From Sulfitobacter sp. JL08 (lineage in GTDB: Bacteria > Pseudomonadota > Alphaproteobacteria > Rhodobacterales > Rhodobacteraceae): a stretch of 64,000 nucleotides of DNA. The stretch's first letter is position 1; each line of letters starts with the position of its first letter. Location of the stretch: the NCBI RefSeq assembly GCF_003352045.1, contig NZ_CP025815.1, forward strand, positions 4,216,001-4,280,000. The letters are read 5' to 3'. Of this stretch, positions 1-8,687 are shown piece by piece. The notes under the pieces are model-generated. The model searched no databases. It was not told the origin of the DNA and worked only from the letters and a program-made list of their open reading frames with translations. The translations under genes and the position numbers were made by a program.

Positions 1-554
1 AGCTTTACAGACGGCTTGTCGCCCATTCGCCCACCCGGGCGCGAAACGTTCCCGATATGAATGACGCCGCGCAAAAATGTTCCAGTCGTCAGAATGACCG
101 CGCCACATGAAATCTGGCTGCCGTCATCAAGCACGACGCCACAAACACGGTTGCCCTGCATCACGAAATCAACAATCTCGCCGATCAGGATAGAAAGGTT
201 TTCCCAGCTTTCAGTTTCCTGCAACATCGCTGTCTGGTAAATCTTGCGGTCCGCTTGCGCGCGCGGCCCCTGCACCGCTGGCCCCTTGCGCCGGTTCAGC
301 AGCCGAAACTGGATGCCTGCCCGGTCCGCAACGCGGCCCATAACACCATCCATTGCATCGATTTCGCGTACAAGATGACCTTTTCCTAGCCCGCCAATGG
401 CAGGATTACAGGACATTACGCCAATACCGATTCGTGTCAGCGTAACGAGCGCGGTTCTTACGCCCATACGCGCAGCAGCATGGGCGGCCTCGGCGCCTGC
501 GTGCCCTCCGCCAATCACGATTACATCAAAATCCGAATGTTTCACGTGAAACAT
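1..554 (-). CDS. mnmG: tRNA uridine-5-carboxymethylaminomethyl modification enzyme MnmG (GidA), N-terminal part
   Basis: The N-terminal 184 codons or so are present and the gene continues past the left edge of the window. The FAD dinucleotide-binding motif [14 protein letters not shown] follows the start, and the motif [20 protein letters not shown] is typical of MnmG. With MnmE the protein adds a carboxymethylaminomethyl group to the wobble uridine of certain tRNAs, using FAD, NADH and a folate. The ATG at 554 lies 4 bases after the mnmE stop codon, so the two are surely cotranscribed. The first six codons read MFHVKH and coincide with a parS site. Family and start are clear. Confidence 0.97.
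   Translation of the reverse strand, partial: MFHVKHSDFDVIVIGGGHAGAEAAHAAARMGVRTALVTLTRIGIGVMSCNPAIGGLGKGHLVREIDAMDGVMGRVADRAGIQFRLLNRRKGPAVQGPRAQADRKIYQTAMLQETESWENLSILIGEIVDFVMQGNRVCGVVLDDGSQISCGAVILTTGTFLRGVIHIGNVSRPGGRMGDKPSVK
538..553. promoter_or_regulatory. parS: parS centromere site (ParB binding)
   Basis: The 16-base palindrome TGTTTCACGTGAAACA is a perfect match to the widely conserved bacterial parS consensus. It lies inside the first six codons of mnmG. ParB loads here and spreads to organise the origin region for segregation. parA and parB are not in the window but typically lie just beyond mnmG in alphaproteobacteria. Confidence 0.93.
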
Positions 555-558
555 CCCC

Positions 559-1845
559 TCATTTACCAAGACAGAAGCTGGCAAAGATTTCATCCAGCAG
601 GTTTTCTACATCGACATGCCCGACAAGAGATTCAAGGGCTCGAATCGCCGATCGCAACTCCTCTGCGGCAATATCATATTGATCACTGCCCTGTCCCAGA
701 ACTTCTTGCGCCTTGGCCAACCCCGCATTTGCTCTTTCCATCGCTATTCGGTGCCGTTCGCGGGTTGCGATCCCGGCCTGCGCCGTTCTGGTTGATAGGG
801 TGCTCGTCAAGCGCGTCACCAGTTCGGAAATCCCCTCGCCCGTCTTACCCGAAACAGCATCGGTTCGGTCAAACAACATGTCGGCCTTGGGTCGAAGAAC
901 GATATCTTCCGGTTTGATCGAGATCCCCAAATCTTCTGAAGTCTCGCCCAGAAAAACCCTGATATCAGCCAGATCAGCGCGCTGGACCGCCCTCGAAATT
1001 CCGATACCTTCGACAAAGTCATCTGTTTCCCGCAAGCCAGCGGTATCAAGAAGCGTCACAGGCAGCCCGCCCAGTTCCATCCGAACTTCGATAACATCTC
1101 GCGTGGTGCCGGCATATTCTGAAGTAATCGCCGCATCCCGTCCGGCCAACGCATTCAGCAACGTGGACTTACCAACATTCGGGGCGCCAACAATAGCCAC
1201 CTCGAACCCGGAGCGAATGCGTTCGTTGATCTGGACCCCGACAATTTCCTTTTCCATGTCGGTCTGCACAGAAGTCAGCAGCGCGCTCACCTCCGGCGTC
1301 ACGTCGGTAGGAACGTCTTCATCGGCAAAGTCTATTGTCGCTTCCAGCAATGCGGCAGCGCGGATCAGTTTCTGGCGCCAGTCCTGCGCCAGTCGGCCCA
1401 GTTCGCCCGACAGGACACGCTGCGCCTGCCGTCTTTGCGCTTCTGAATCCGCATCAATAAGATCGGCCAGGCCTTCGACCTGCGCCAGATCAAGCCGCCC
1501 GTTTTCCAAAGCGCGCCGGGTGAATTCCCCCGGCTCGGCCATACGCAGCCCCGGTTGCTGTGACAGAAGCCGCAGCACGGCAGATGTAACCGCGACGCTG
1601 CCGTGCACTTGAAGCTCTACCACATCTTCGCCGGTAAAGCTGGCCGGCCCCTGAAAGCACAGAACCAAAGCAGTATCGATCAAATTTCCTTGGCTGTCGC
1701 GCACATCACGCAAAGCCGTATGCCTTGGTTCAGGCAAAGATCCACATAAAAGCGTACCTGCCTGATGCGCCAAAGGCCCCGATATCCGGACAACAGCAAC
1801 GCCCGCCTTACCGGGCGCCGTTGCCAGGGCAAAAATTGTATCCAT
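559..1845 (-). CDS. mnmE: tRNA modification GTPase MnmE
   Basis: This is a 428-residue protein. The N-terminal folate-binding domain starts [20 protein letters not shown], which is characteristic. The G domain begins with the P-loop GAPNVGKS at residues 220-227 and has the G3 motif DTAG. The C-terminus is CLGK, holding the conserved Cys of the family C(I/L/V)GK motif. The length is slightly below the usual 450. MnmE pairs with MnmG in wobble-uridine modification. It sits 29 bases after rho and 4 bases before mnmG, in one leftward transcription unit. Confidence 0.97.
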   Translation of the reverse strand: MDTIFALATAPGKAGVAVVRISGPLAHQAGTLLCGSLPEPRHTALRDVRDSQGNLIDTALVLCFQGPASFTGEDVVELQVHGSVAVTSAVLRLLSQQPGLRMAEPGEFTRRALENGRLDLAQVEGLADLIDADSEAQRRQAQRVLSGELGRLAQDWRQKLIRAAALLEATIDFADEDVPTDVTPEVSALLTSVQTDMEKEIVGVQINERIRSGFEVAIVGAPNVGKSTLLNALAGRDAAITSEYAGTTRDVIEVRMELGGLPVTLLDTAGLRETDDFVEGIGISRAVQRADLADIRVFLGETSEDLGISIKPEDIVLRPKADMLFDRTDAVSGKTGEGISELVTRLTSTLSTRTAQAGIATRERHRIAMERANAGLAKAQEVLGQGSDQYDIAAEELRSAIRALESLVGHVDVENLLDEIFASFCLGK

Positions 1846-1874
1846 CAGCTTAACACACTGTTATTAAACAGTTA

Positions 1875-3176
1875 TTACGTGTTCATCGAGTCAAAGAACT
1901 CTGAGTTTGACTTGGTTTGCTTCAGTTTCGAAAGCAGAAATTCGATCGCATCTGTCGTTCCCATCGGGTTCAGGATACGACGCAGCACAAAAGTTTTCTG
2001 CAAGTCTACCTTATCGACAAGCAGTTCTTCTTTTCGGGTTCCCGATTTCAAAATGTCGATCGCAGGGAATACGCGTTTGTCAGCAATCTTGCGATCCAGA
2101 ACAATTTCAGAGTTACCGGTACCCTTGAATTCCTCAAAGATAACTTCATCCATGCGCGAGCCAGTATCAATCAGTGCGGTGGCAATGATTGTAAGCGATC
2201 CGCCCTCTTCAATGTTGCGGGCCGCACCGAAAAACCGTTTCGGTCGTTGCAGCGCATTGGCATCCACACCACCGGTCAGAACCTTGCCCGATGACGGAAC
2301 AACCGTGTTGAACGCACGCCCCAGACGGGTAATCGAATCCAGCAGGATAACTACGTCGCGCTTGTGTTCGACCAGACGCTTTGCCTTTTCGATCACCATT
2401 TCGGATACCGCAACATGTCGTGTCGCTGGTTCATCAAATGTCGAAGACACCACCTCGCCCTTCACAGAGCGTTGCATATCGGTGACCTCTTCAGGCCGCT
2501 CATCGATCAGCAGAACGATCAGATAGCACTCCGGATGGTTCTTTTCGATCGAGTTGGCAATATTCTGCAAGATCACCGTTTTACCCGTTCTTGGCGGAGC
2601 AACAATCAATGATCGCTGGCCTTTCCCGATCGGCGCAACCAGATCGATGATCCGCGCTGTACGATCCTTGATCGTCGGGTCTTCGATTTCCATTGTCAGA
2701 CGCTCGTCCGGGTAGAGCGGCGTCAGGTTGTCGAACGCGATCTTGTGCCGGGCCTTTTCGGGGTCTTCGAAATTGATCCGCGTCACATTGGTCAGCGCAA
2801 AATAGCGCTCGTTGTCGCCCGGCGCGCTCATCACGCCTTCGATTGTATCACCGGTGCGCAAGGAGTGCTGACGTATCATATCAGGGGACACATAGATATC
2901 ATCCGGACCCGGCAAATAGTTCGCCTCGGGCGACCGCAGAAAACCAAACCCGTCTTGCAAAACCTCCAGCACGCCATCGCCGGAAATTTCCCATCCCTCA
3001 TCCGCGCGTTCGCGCAGGATCTGGAACATCATGTCGCCTTTGCGCATGGTCGATGCATTTTCGATCTCAAGCTCTTCCGCCATCGAAAGAAGGTCTTTGG
3101 GTGTTTTTGCCTTCAGATCGGCAAGGTTAAGCGTTTCTGGTGTTTCGTCGGAAACAGGATCAACAACATCTGTCAT
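1875..3176 (-). CDS. rho: transcription termination factor Rho
   Basis: This 433-residue protein is an RNA-dependent ATPase that terminates transcription. It has the N-terminal Rho_N helices (about residues 18-60), a cold-shock-like RNA-binding domain (about 65-140, with [22 protein letters not shown]) and a RecA-like motor with Walker A APPRTGKT near residue 194. The C-terminal part includes the Q-loop and R-loop region ([18 protein letters not shown]). A weak AAGGA ribosome site precedes the ATG. Rho next to mnmE is a conserved origin-proximal arrangement in alphaproteobacteria. Confidence 0.98.
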   Translation of the reverse strand: MTDVVDPVSDETPETLNLADLKAKTPKDLLSMAEELEIENASTMRKGDMMFQILRERADEGWEISGDGVLEVLQDGFGFLRSPEANYLPGPDDIYVSPDMIRQHSLRTGDTIEGVMSAPGDNERYFALTNVTRINFEDPEKARHKIAFDNLTPLYPDERLTMEIEDPTIKDRTARIIDLVAPIGKGQRSLIVAPPRTGKTVILQNIANSIEKNHPECYLIVLLIDERPEEVTDMQRSVKGEVVSSTFDEPATRHVAVSEMVIEKAKRLVEHKRDVVILLDSITRLGRAFNTVVPSSGKVLTGGVDANALQRPKRFFGAARNIEEGGSLTIIATALIDTGSRMDEVIFEEFKGTGNSEIVLDRKIADKRVFPAIDILKSGTRKEELLVDKVDLQKTFVLRRILNPMGTTDAIEFLLSKLKQTKSNSEFFDSMNT

Positions 3177-3300
3177 TATAAACAGTCCTTAAGTCGCACC
3201 ACTTTCGTGAGCGCAAAGATGAAAATTCGGAAAGTACCGGTGCCCGGACGGGCTGGATTGCCTGCTGTGTAATCCGGCCAGCAAGATCTGTCAATTCTGG

Positions 3301-3750
3301 CTAGAATTTCACAACCACAGACAGGACAATCACAATCAGCAGGATTGTCGGAACTTCGTTCATGATCCGGTAGGTGCGGCCGGTTACAACATTCTTGCCT
3401 GCCACAAAATCCTTGCGGCGTAACGCCAGCCAATGATGAAACCATGTCATGGCCAGTACGGCGATTGCCTTGGTCCAGGGCCAGACCGATGACCAATCAA
3501 CAATACCGGGCGTGAACACCAGACATAGACCGGCGATCCAGACGGCGAACATTGCCGGATTCATGATCAGCCTAAGCAGCTTGTATTCCATCATTTCAAA
3601 CACTGGGGAAAGGCCGTCAACCTTGTCGGCCTGTTCAACGTGATGAACAAACAGTCTTGGAAGATAGAACAAACCTGCCATCCATGCGATCACTGCGATA
3701 ATGTGAAAAGACTTTGTCCATGGGTAAAGGCTGGCCAGTAAATCTGTCAT
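3301..3750 (-). CDS. hemJ: protoporphyrinogen oxidase HemJ
   Basis: A small membrane protein of 149 residues with about four transmembrane helices and the family signature WTKSFHIIAVIAWMAGLFYLPRLF near the N-terminus. The conserved His residues needed for function are visible there. HemJ oxidises protoporphyrinogen IX to protoporphyrin IX in haem (and bacteriochlorophyll) synthesis. I chose the second of two adjacent ATG codons (3750); a GGGAC element lies upstream. A longer in-frame extension to 3831 is unlike the family. It lies 124 bases upstream of rho on the same strand. Confidence 0.92.
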   Translation of the reverse strand: MTDLLASLYPWTKSFHIIAVIAWMAGLFYLPRLFVHHVEQADKVDGLSPVFEMMEYKLLRLIMNPAMFAVWIAGLCLVFTPGIVDWSSVWPWTKAIAVLAMTWFHHWLALRRKDFVAGKNVVTGRTYRIMNEVPTILLIVIVLSVVVKF

Positions 3751-3753
3751 CAT

Positions 3754-4168
3754 CAGTCCCGTTCTAAGCTTTGGCTTACTTAATAATAAATAAAGAAAAG
3801 AAAAAGGATGATGATTAAGTAGGGATCGCAAAACCTGTGGATCATATTCTTATCCCATGTTTCATCCTCAACGGGATAACTTTCTGCATGATACCAAGGC
3901 GTGGTGAGTGTCAGAGTATTATTATTATTTATCAGATGTTTATGAGAAAATTGCCAGCAGAAGCACTGTGGACGAATTTGGTATAACCGGTGGAAACCAC
4001 ATGCCACGCACAGAGATGCCGTTGTTCTTGTTCCATGCTTAACAAAACATGAAAGGATCCCTGAAAATCCGTCACTTGTTCGATCTATTGTCCGCGATGG
4101 GAATTTCCGGCAAACAGGCATGCAGCAAAACAAAGGCATCCCGACAGATGCAAACAGGGTTATCCACA
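3754..4168. other. oriC: probable chromosomal replication origin (oriC) region between hemJ and maf
   Basis: This 414-base gap has no credible gene and is the longest one in the window. It holds two AT-rich stretches (about 3774-3818 and 3917-3956), one perfect DnaA box TTATCCACA at 4160-4168, and a one-mismatch box on the other strand at 3836-3844 (TGTGGATCA). A weaker two-mismatch box is at 3968-3976. Gene direction switches here, with both arms transcribed outward, and parS lies about 3.2 kb away. The hemE/hemJ-rho side and the maf-aroE-coaE-dnaQ side flank oriC in many alphaproteobacteria. That this is the origin is inference; GC-skew was not computed. Confidence 0.65.
4160..4168 (+). promoter_or_regulatory. 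perfect DnaA box
   Basis: The nine bases TTATCCACA match the consensus DnaA box exactly. The last base is the A of the chosen maf ATG, so a bound DnaA would cover the maf translation start region and possibly its promoter. Confidence 0.75.
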
Positions 4169-4767
4169 TGAACACCACGCTGGTGCTGGCATCAGGGTCC
4201 GAAATCAGGGCGCAATTGCTGAAAAATGCCGGAGTTTCGTTCGTTAAACAGGTGGCGCGCGTGGACGAAGATATGGTGCGACGGTCGCTAGAGGCCGAAC
4301 TGGCCAGCCCACGCGACATCGCGGACGCGCTGGCAGAGATGAAAGCACGGAAAGTCAGCGAAAAACACACTGACGCGCTGGTTCTGGGGTGCGATCAGGT
4401 TTTGGATTTTCAGGGCACAATACTGGCCAAGCCCGACAGTCGGGATACGGCGCGCGCACAGCTCAAGATGATGCGGGGACAGCGGCATATGCTTTTGTCC
4501 GCGGCCGTGATTTATGAAAACGGTCGCCCGATCTGGCGACATGTCGGACAGGTTCGCATGTTGATGCGCCAAAGCAGCGATGCGTATATCGACGCATATG
4601 TTGACCGGAACTGGCAAAGCATTCGCCACGCGGTGGGGTGCTACAAACTGGAAGAAGAAGGCGTGCGTCTTTTCACCCGGGTTGATGGCGACTATTTTAA
4701 TGTCCTGGGCCTGCCCCTGCTGGAGTTGCTGGCTTTTCTGATGTTGCGAGGGGACCTGGAACAATGA
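4168..4767 (+). CDS. maf: Maf-family nucleoside triphosphate pyrophosphatase
   Basis: A 199-residue protein starting MNTTLVLASGSEIRAQLLKNAG, the Maf signature, with the catalytic region LGCDQVLDFQG. Maf proteins hydrolyse non-canonical or modified nucleoside triphosphates to monophosphates; this one resembles the YceF-like branch, but the substrate is not certain. An in-frame ATG at 4120 exists, yet the family normally begins a few residues before LASGS and AGGG precedes the 4168 start. The stop overlaps the aroE start by four bases (ATGA). This is the first gene of the rightward origin operon maf-aroE-coaE-dnaQ. Confidence 0.93.
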   Translation: MNTTLVLASGSEIRAQLLKNAGVSFVKQVARVDEDMVRRSLEAELASPRDIADALAEMKARKVSEKHTDALVLGCDQVLDFQGTILAKPDSRDTARAQLKMMRGQRHMLLSAAVIYENGRPIWRHVGQVRMLMRQSSDAYIDAYVDRNWQSIRHAVGCYKLEEEGVRLFTRVDGDYFNVLGLPLLELLAFLMLRGDLEQ

Positions 4768-5597
4768 CACATCCAAGAATTCCGCTGGCTGGCGTTATCG
4801 GCAGCCCGATCGCACATTCCCGATCACCTGCCCTGCACCAGTTCTGGCTCCGAAAATACGGTATTCCCGGGTTTTACATTCCCATGGACGTCGCGACAGA
4901 TAACCTGGAACAGGTTATCAGAACCTTGCCAAAAATGGGATTTGTCGGTGTGAACGTTACAATACCGCACAAGGAAACCGTGATGAAAGTCGCTGATCTG
5001 GTGACAGACAGGGCAACGCTGATCGGTGCTGCAAACACTCTGATATTCAGAAAAGATGGAAAAATTCACGCCGATAACACCGATGGCTTCGGGTTTATCG
5101 AAAACCTGAAACAGGGCGCGCCGGCGTGGAACCCGAAATCGGGGCCAGCTGTGGTTCTGGGTGCAGGCGGGGCTGCGCGAGCAGTTGTTGCGTCTCTTGC
5201 CGATAGCGGTGTTCCGGAAATCCTGCTAACCAACCGAACCCGCGTTCGCGCTGAAAAACTACGCGATGATTTCGGAAAACGCGTGACTGTGGTGGATTGG
5301 GTGCAGGCGGGCAACCTTATGGAAGACGCGGCAATCGTCATCAATACCACGTCTCTTGGGATGATCGGAAAACCGGAATTGCGGGTTCCGCTGGATGGGT
5401 TGAGAAAGGGCACAGTGGTGACGGATCTGGTATACACCCCCTTGAAAACCAACCTGCTGACCGAGGCCGAAGCGGCGGGATGCATAACGGTGGATGGCCT
5501 GGGTATGTTGTTGTATCAGGCCGTGCCCGCGTTTGAACGCTGGTTTGGAAAGCGACCGGAGGTCGACAGCGAAACCAGAGCGGTCGTTCTGAAATGA
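4764..5597 (+). CDS. aroE: shikimate dehydrogenase (NADP+)
   Basis: A 277-residue enzyme reducing 3-dehydroshikimate to shikimate in aromatic amino acid synthesis. The substrate-binding motif GSPIAHSRSPALHQFW is near the N-terminus. NVTIPHKETV contains the catalytic Lys, and VVLGAGGAARAVVASL is the nucleotide-binding loop. The second catalytic Asp is in NTDGFGF. It overlaps maf and coaE by four bases each, which indicates translational coupling. Confidence 0.97.
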   Translation: MTHPRIPLAGVIGSPIAHSRSPALHQFWLRKYGIPGFYIPMDVATDNLEQVIRTLPKMGFVGVNVTIPHKETVMKVADLVTDRATLIGAANTLIFRKDGKIHADNTDGFGFIENLKQGAPAWNPKSGPAVVLGAGGAARAVVASLADSGVPEILLTNRTRVRAEKLRDDFGKRVTVVDWVQAGNLMEDAAIVINTTSLGMIGKPELRVPLDGLRKGTVVTDLVYTPLKTNLLTEAEAAGCITVDGLGMLLYQAVPAFERWFGKRPEVDSETRAVVLK

Positions 5598-6187
5598 CGT
5601 TCCGGCTGGGTCTGACCGGATCAATCGGAACCGGAAAATCCACAACGGCAAAGCTGTTCGAAAAAGAAGGGTGCGCCGTCTGGGATGCAGATGCGGCTGT
5701 GCACCGGCTCTATGATGTGGGTGGCGATGCCGTGGACCCAATTGGGGCAGTGTTTCCTGATGCCATCAAGGACGGTGCGGTTTCCAGAGCCGCTTTGAAG
5801 CAGATTATCGAAAAAGACCCCGGCGCGCTGAAAAAGATCGAACAGATCGTGCATCCGCTTGTCGCGCAGGACCGCGCGGCCTTTCTGGCAAAATCGGATG
5901 CTGATGTGACGGTTTTTGATATTCCGCTTTTGTTTGAAAACGGGACAGATGCACAGATGGATGCGGTCGTTGTTGTTTCGATCGGGGCAAAGCAGCAGCG
6001 CGAAAGGGTCTTGCAGCGCGCGACCATGACGGAAGCCCAGTTCGAACATATCCTGTCCAAACAAATGCCGGATGCTGAAAAGCGCGCGCGTGCCGATTAC
6101 GTTGTGATCACGGATACGGTTGAACATGCCGCCGCACAGGTGCACGATATTCTGAAAGACATACGGGGAAAACAGGCTGATGCGTGA
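5594..6187 (+). CDS. coaE: dephospho-CoA kinase
   Basis: A 197-residue P-loop kinase with GLTGSIGTGKST at residues 5-16 and the following VWDADAAVHRLY. It phosphorylates dephospho-CoA, the last step of coenzyme A synthesis. The motif HPLVAQDRAAF and the late DIPLLFEN match the family. The start overlaps aroE by four bases and the end overlaps dnaQ by eight bases. Confidence 0.97.
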   Translation: MTFRLGLTGSIGTGKSTTAKLFEKEGCAVWDADAAVHRLYDVGGDAVDPIGAVFPDAIKDGAVSRAALKQIIEKDPGALKKIEQIVHPLVAQDRAAFLAKSDADVTVFDIPLLFENGTDAQMDAVVVVSIGAKQQRERVLQRATMTEAQFEHILSKQMPDAEKRARADYVVITDTVEHAAAQVHDILKDIRGKQADA

Positions 6188-6869
6188 AATCGTACTGGAT
6201 ACCGAAACCACAGGTTTTGATCCCGAAAGCGGGGACCGTATCGTGGAAATCGGGGCCGTTGAACTATTCAATCACGTCGCAACGGGCGCTACGTTTCACC
6301 AATATATTAATCCTGAACGTGCAATGCCGAATGAGGCCTTCGAAGTGCACGGTCTGGGCGACGATTTCTTGCGCGACAAGCCGGTTTTTGCGCTTATCGC
6401 CCAAGATTTTCTGGATTTCATCGGAGATGCCCAACTGGTTATTCACAACGCCGCTTTTGATATGAAATTTCTGAATGCAGAGCTTGGCTGGGTCAAAAAG
6501 CAGGCTCTGCCGTGGGAAAGGGCGATTGATACCCTTGCAATTGCCCGAAAGAAATTCCCCGGTTCACCGGCGTCGCTTGATGCCTTGTGCCGCCGGTTCA
6601 ACATCGACAATTCGTCGCGCACACTGCACGGGGCGCTTCTTGATTCTGAAATTCTGGCCGAGGTTTATCTTGAACTGGTCGGCGGGCGGCAGCCTGATTT
6701 CGGCTTGAATACCGCAGCTTCGCAAACGGAGTCAGACGCATCAGAGCAGGTCTGGCGACCGACGGCGCGCCCGCATCGGCTTGCATCAAGGGTGACACCA
6801 GAAGAACGCGCCGCCCACGCAGAGTTTGTAAAGGCGCTGGGCGACGCGTGTTTGTGGTCGAAAGCTTAA
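6180..6869 (+). CDS. dnaQ: DNA polymerase III epsilon subunit (3'-5' proofreading exonuclease)
   Basis: A 229-residue DEDDh exonuclease. Exo I is IVLDTETTG at residues 4-12, exo II lies in LVIHNAAFDMKFLN, and exo III is LHGALLDSEILAEVYLEL. The C-terminal 40 residues would bind the alpha polymerase subunit. It closes the maf-aroE-coaE-dnaQ operon. Its TAA stop shares the sequence TTAA with the stop of the convergent secB gene. Confidence 0.97.
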   Translation: MREIVLDTETTGFDPESGDRIVEIGAVELFNHVATGATFHQYINPERAMPNEAFEVHGLGDDFLRDKPVFALIAQDFLDFIGDAQLVIHNAAFDMKFLNAELGWVKKQALPWERAIDTLAIARKKFPGSPASLDALCRRFNIDNSSRTLHGALLDSEILAEVYLELVGGRQPDFGLNTAASQTESDASEQVWRPTARPHRLASRVTPEERAAHAEFVKALGDACLWSKA

Positions 6870-7372
6870 GCGTCGGCTTTGGGCGCGGCCTCGGCCGCCT
6901 GACGGCGCGCGATTTCACTGCGATATAACTGCAGAAAATCGATGTTTTCCAGATTGAGGGGTGGGAAACCGCCATCCCGGGTCACATCGCTGACGACGCG
7001 CCGCAGGAAGGGGAAAATCATCCGCGGGCATTCGATCAAAAGATACGGGTGCATCTGATCTTCCGGAACGCCTTCGACGTGGAAAATGCCGACATAGTCG
7101 ATTTCCAGCAGGAACAACTCCGCGCCGCTTTCCTTGGCCTTTGACGTGACATTCAGTTTGATCGAAACTTCAAACTGATGCTCGACGCCGCGTTTCTTGG
7201 CATCAAGGTTTACCTGAACCTGAATGTCCGGTTGTACATCGCCACTTACGCCCTTTTGGGCCATGATGTTTTCAAACGACAAATCGCGAATGAACTGGCC
7301 CAGAATACGCATTTGTACCTGCGGCGGTTGTGCTTGTTCGTCTTTTCCTGCGGTTGTGCCATTCTCGGCCAT
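6866..7372 (-). CDS. secB: protein-export chaperone SecB
   Basis: A 168-residue chaperone that keeps preproteins unfolded and hands them to SecA. The core QMRILGQFIRDLSFENI and the later HPYLLIECPRMIFPFLRRVVSDVTRDGGFPPL are diagnostic. The alphaproteobacterial N-terminal extension (MAENGTTAGKDEQAQPP) is present. It has GGAGAT upstream and lies 54 bases after fxsA on the same strand. It is convergent with dnaQ, with a four-base overlap. Confidence 0.97.
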   Translation of the reverse strand: MAENGTTAGKDEQAQPPQVQMRILGQFIRDLSFENIMAQKGVSGDVQPDIQVQVNLDAKKRGVEHQFEVSIKLNVTSKAKESGAELFLLEIDYVGIFHVEGVPEDQMHPYLLIECPRMIFPFLRRVVSDVTRDGGFPPLNLENIDFLQLYRSEIARRQAAEAAPKADA

Positions 7373-7426
7373 GATGATCTCCTGATAAACTGTTTGCCCG
7401 CGCCTTATCAGCTTGATCGGGCAGTC

Positions 7427-7921
7427 TCAATCCTTGGGTATACGTGTATTCTTCCGGTTGTCGGGCTGATCTGACGGGGTTTTGACCTCTTCGAATTCGC
7501 CATCGATCACGTCGCCGCCTGTTGAGTGGTCGCGCGGCCTTGGATGCGTGTCGCCGCCCATATCAAAGCTTTGTACTTTAATGTGCGATCTGAGAAACTG
7601 GTAAATCGCAGACCGTATGGGCGGAACCAGCAAAGAAAACCCCACCGCATCCGTAAAAAAACCAGGAGTCAGCAGCAATGCCCCGGCAAACAGGATCATG
7701 GCACCATGGGCCAAAGGCTCTGTCGGGTCCTGCATCTGCGAAAAAGAAGACCGCAACTGCCCCATCGCCATGAGCCCTTGGGTGCGTACAAGCCACGCCC
7801 CGAGAATTGCGGTAAAAACGACAATCGCAAGCGTCCAGCCAAGACCAATAGCACCGCCAATCTGGATAAACAGCGCGATCTCGACCAGTGGAATGGCTAA
7901 AAAGGCTAATAACAACCACAT
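7427..7921 (-). CDS. fxsA: FxsA family membrane protein
   Basis: A 164-residue protein beginning MWLLLAFLAIPLVEIALFIQIGGAIG, the FxsA signature. It has roughly three to four membrane segments in the first 110 residues and a hydrophilic tail. FxsA overexpression interferes with phage F exclusion in E. coli; its normal role is unclear. It is divergent from the tim44 gene and likely cotranscribed with secB. Confidence 0.88.
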   Translation of the reverse strand: MWLLLAFLAIPLVEIALFIQIGGAIGLGWTLAIVVFTAILGAWLVRTQGLMAMGQLRSSFSQMQDPTEPLAHGAMILFAGALLLTPGFFTDAVGFSLLVPPIRSAIYQFLRSHIKVQSFDMGGDTHPRPRDHSTGGDVIDGEFEEVKTPSDQPDNRKNTRIPKD

Positions 7922-8027
7922 GATCGGCGTCCTTTCGACTTGGGCATAGTGGACTTGCCCCTATCGCTCACCTACATAAGAGCGACAGTTGTATGATACC
8001 ATGCCTTTTGCGCAAAATGAGGTTCCT

Positions 8028-8687
8028 ATGAATTCACCCATGATCCAGTTGCTGGTGCTTGCCGCTATCGCGGTATTTCTGATTCTGCGGTTGAAAAACG
8101 TGCTGGGAACCCGCGAAGGCTTTGAAGAGCCGCCGGTGCCCAAGGGCGGAACCGAAACAGGAGCCCGCCGGGATTTCGAAGTGATCGAAGGTGGGCCGGA
8201 CAGGGATATCATTGATCATGTTCCCGAAGACAGCGATGCCGCGGCCGCCCTGGCAGAAATGAAGCGGATCGAGCCCTCTTTCGGGGTCAGTGATTTTCTT
8301 CAGGGCGCCCGCAGCGCCTATGAAATGATATTGATGGGCTACGAGCGCGGCGACCTTTCTGCGATTCAGCCGTTTCTGGCCGAAGATGTTTTCGAAATTT
8401 TTGTCGACGGTGTAAGCGCGCGGGAAGATCAGGGCCTGACCATTGAGGCCGAATTTGTCGGTGTGCGAGAGTTGACTCTGACAGACGCAACGCTTGATCC
8501 TGAAACCAACATGGCAGAACTGACAATCCGCTTTGTCGGAGAGCTGACTTCGGTTGTGCGGGACAAGGGTGGCGACATCGTGGAAGGCAGCCCGACGAAA
8601 GTGAAGCGTCAGAAAGACAATTGGACATTTGCGCGTGTCATGGGCACCGATGATCCCAACTGGCGCCTTGTCGACACGGACGCATGA
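8028..8687 (+). CDS. timA: Tim44/TimA-family inner membrane protein
   Basis: A 219-residue protein with a single N-terminal membrane anchor (MIQLLVLAAIAVFLILRL) and a C-terminal Tim44-like domain (about residues 80-215). The start MNSPMIQLL with a GAGG element upstream is typical for alphaproteobacteria. An in-frame ATG at 7989 would add 13 atypical residues. The mitochondrial relative drives matrix import; the bacterial role is unproven and probably concerns membrane protein complexes. It overlaps mltA by four bases. Confidence 0.88.
   Translation: MNSPMIQLLVLAAIAVFLILRLKNVLGTREGFEEPPVPKGGTETGARRDFEVIEGGPDRDIIDHVPEDSDAAAALAEMKRIEPSFGVSDFLQGARSAYEMILMGYERGDLSAIQPFLAEDVFEIFVDGVSAREDQGLTIEAEFVGVRELTLTDATLDPETNMAELTIRFVGELTSVVRDKGGDIVEGSPTKVKRQKDNWTFARVMGTDDPNWRLVDTDA

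Noticed and set aside
713-1612. Open frame of 299 codons on the plus strand
   Set aside because: It is antisense to mnmE, Ser/Arg-rich and unlike any family; a shadow of the real gene.
3780-4370. Open frame of 196 codons on the minus strand across the hemJ-maf gap
   Set aside because: It is low-complexity, runs through the AT-rich origin region and is antisense to maf.
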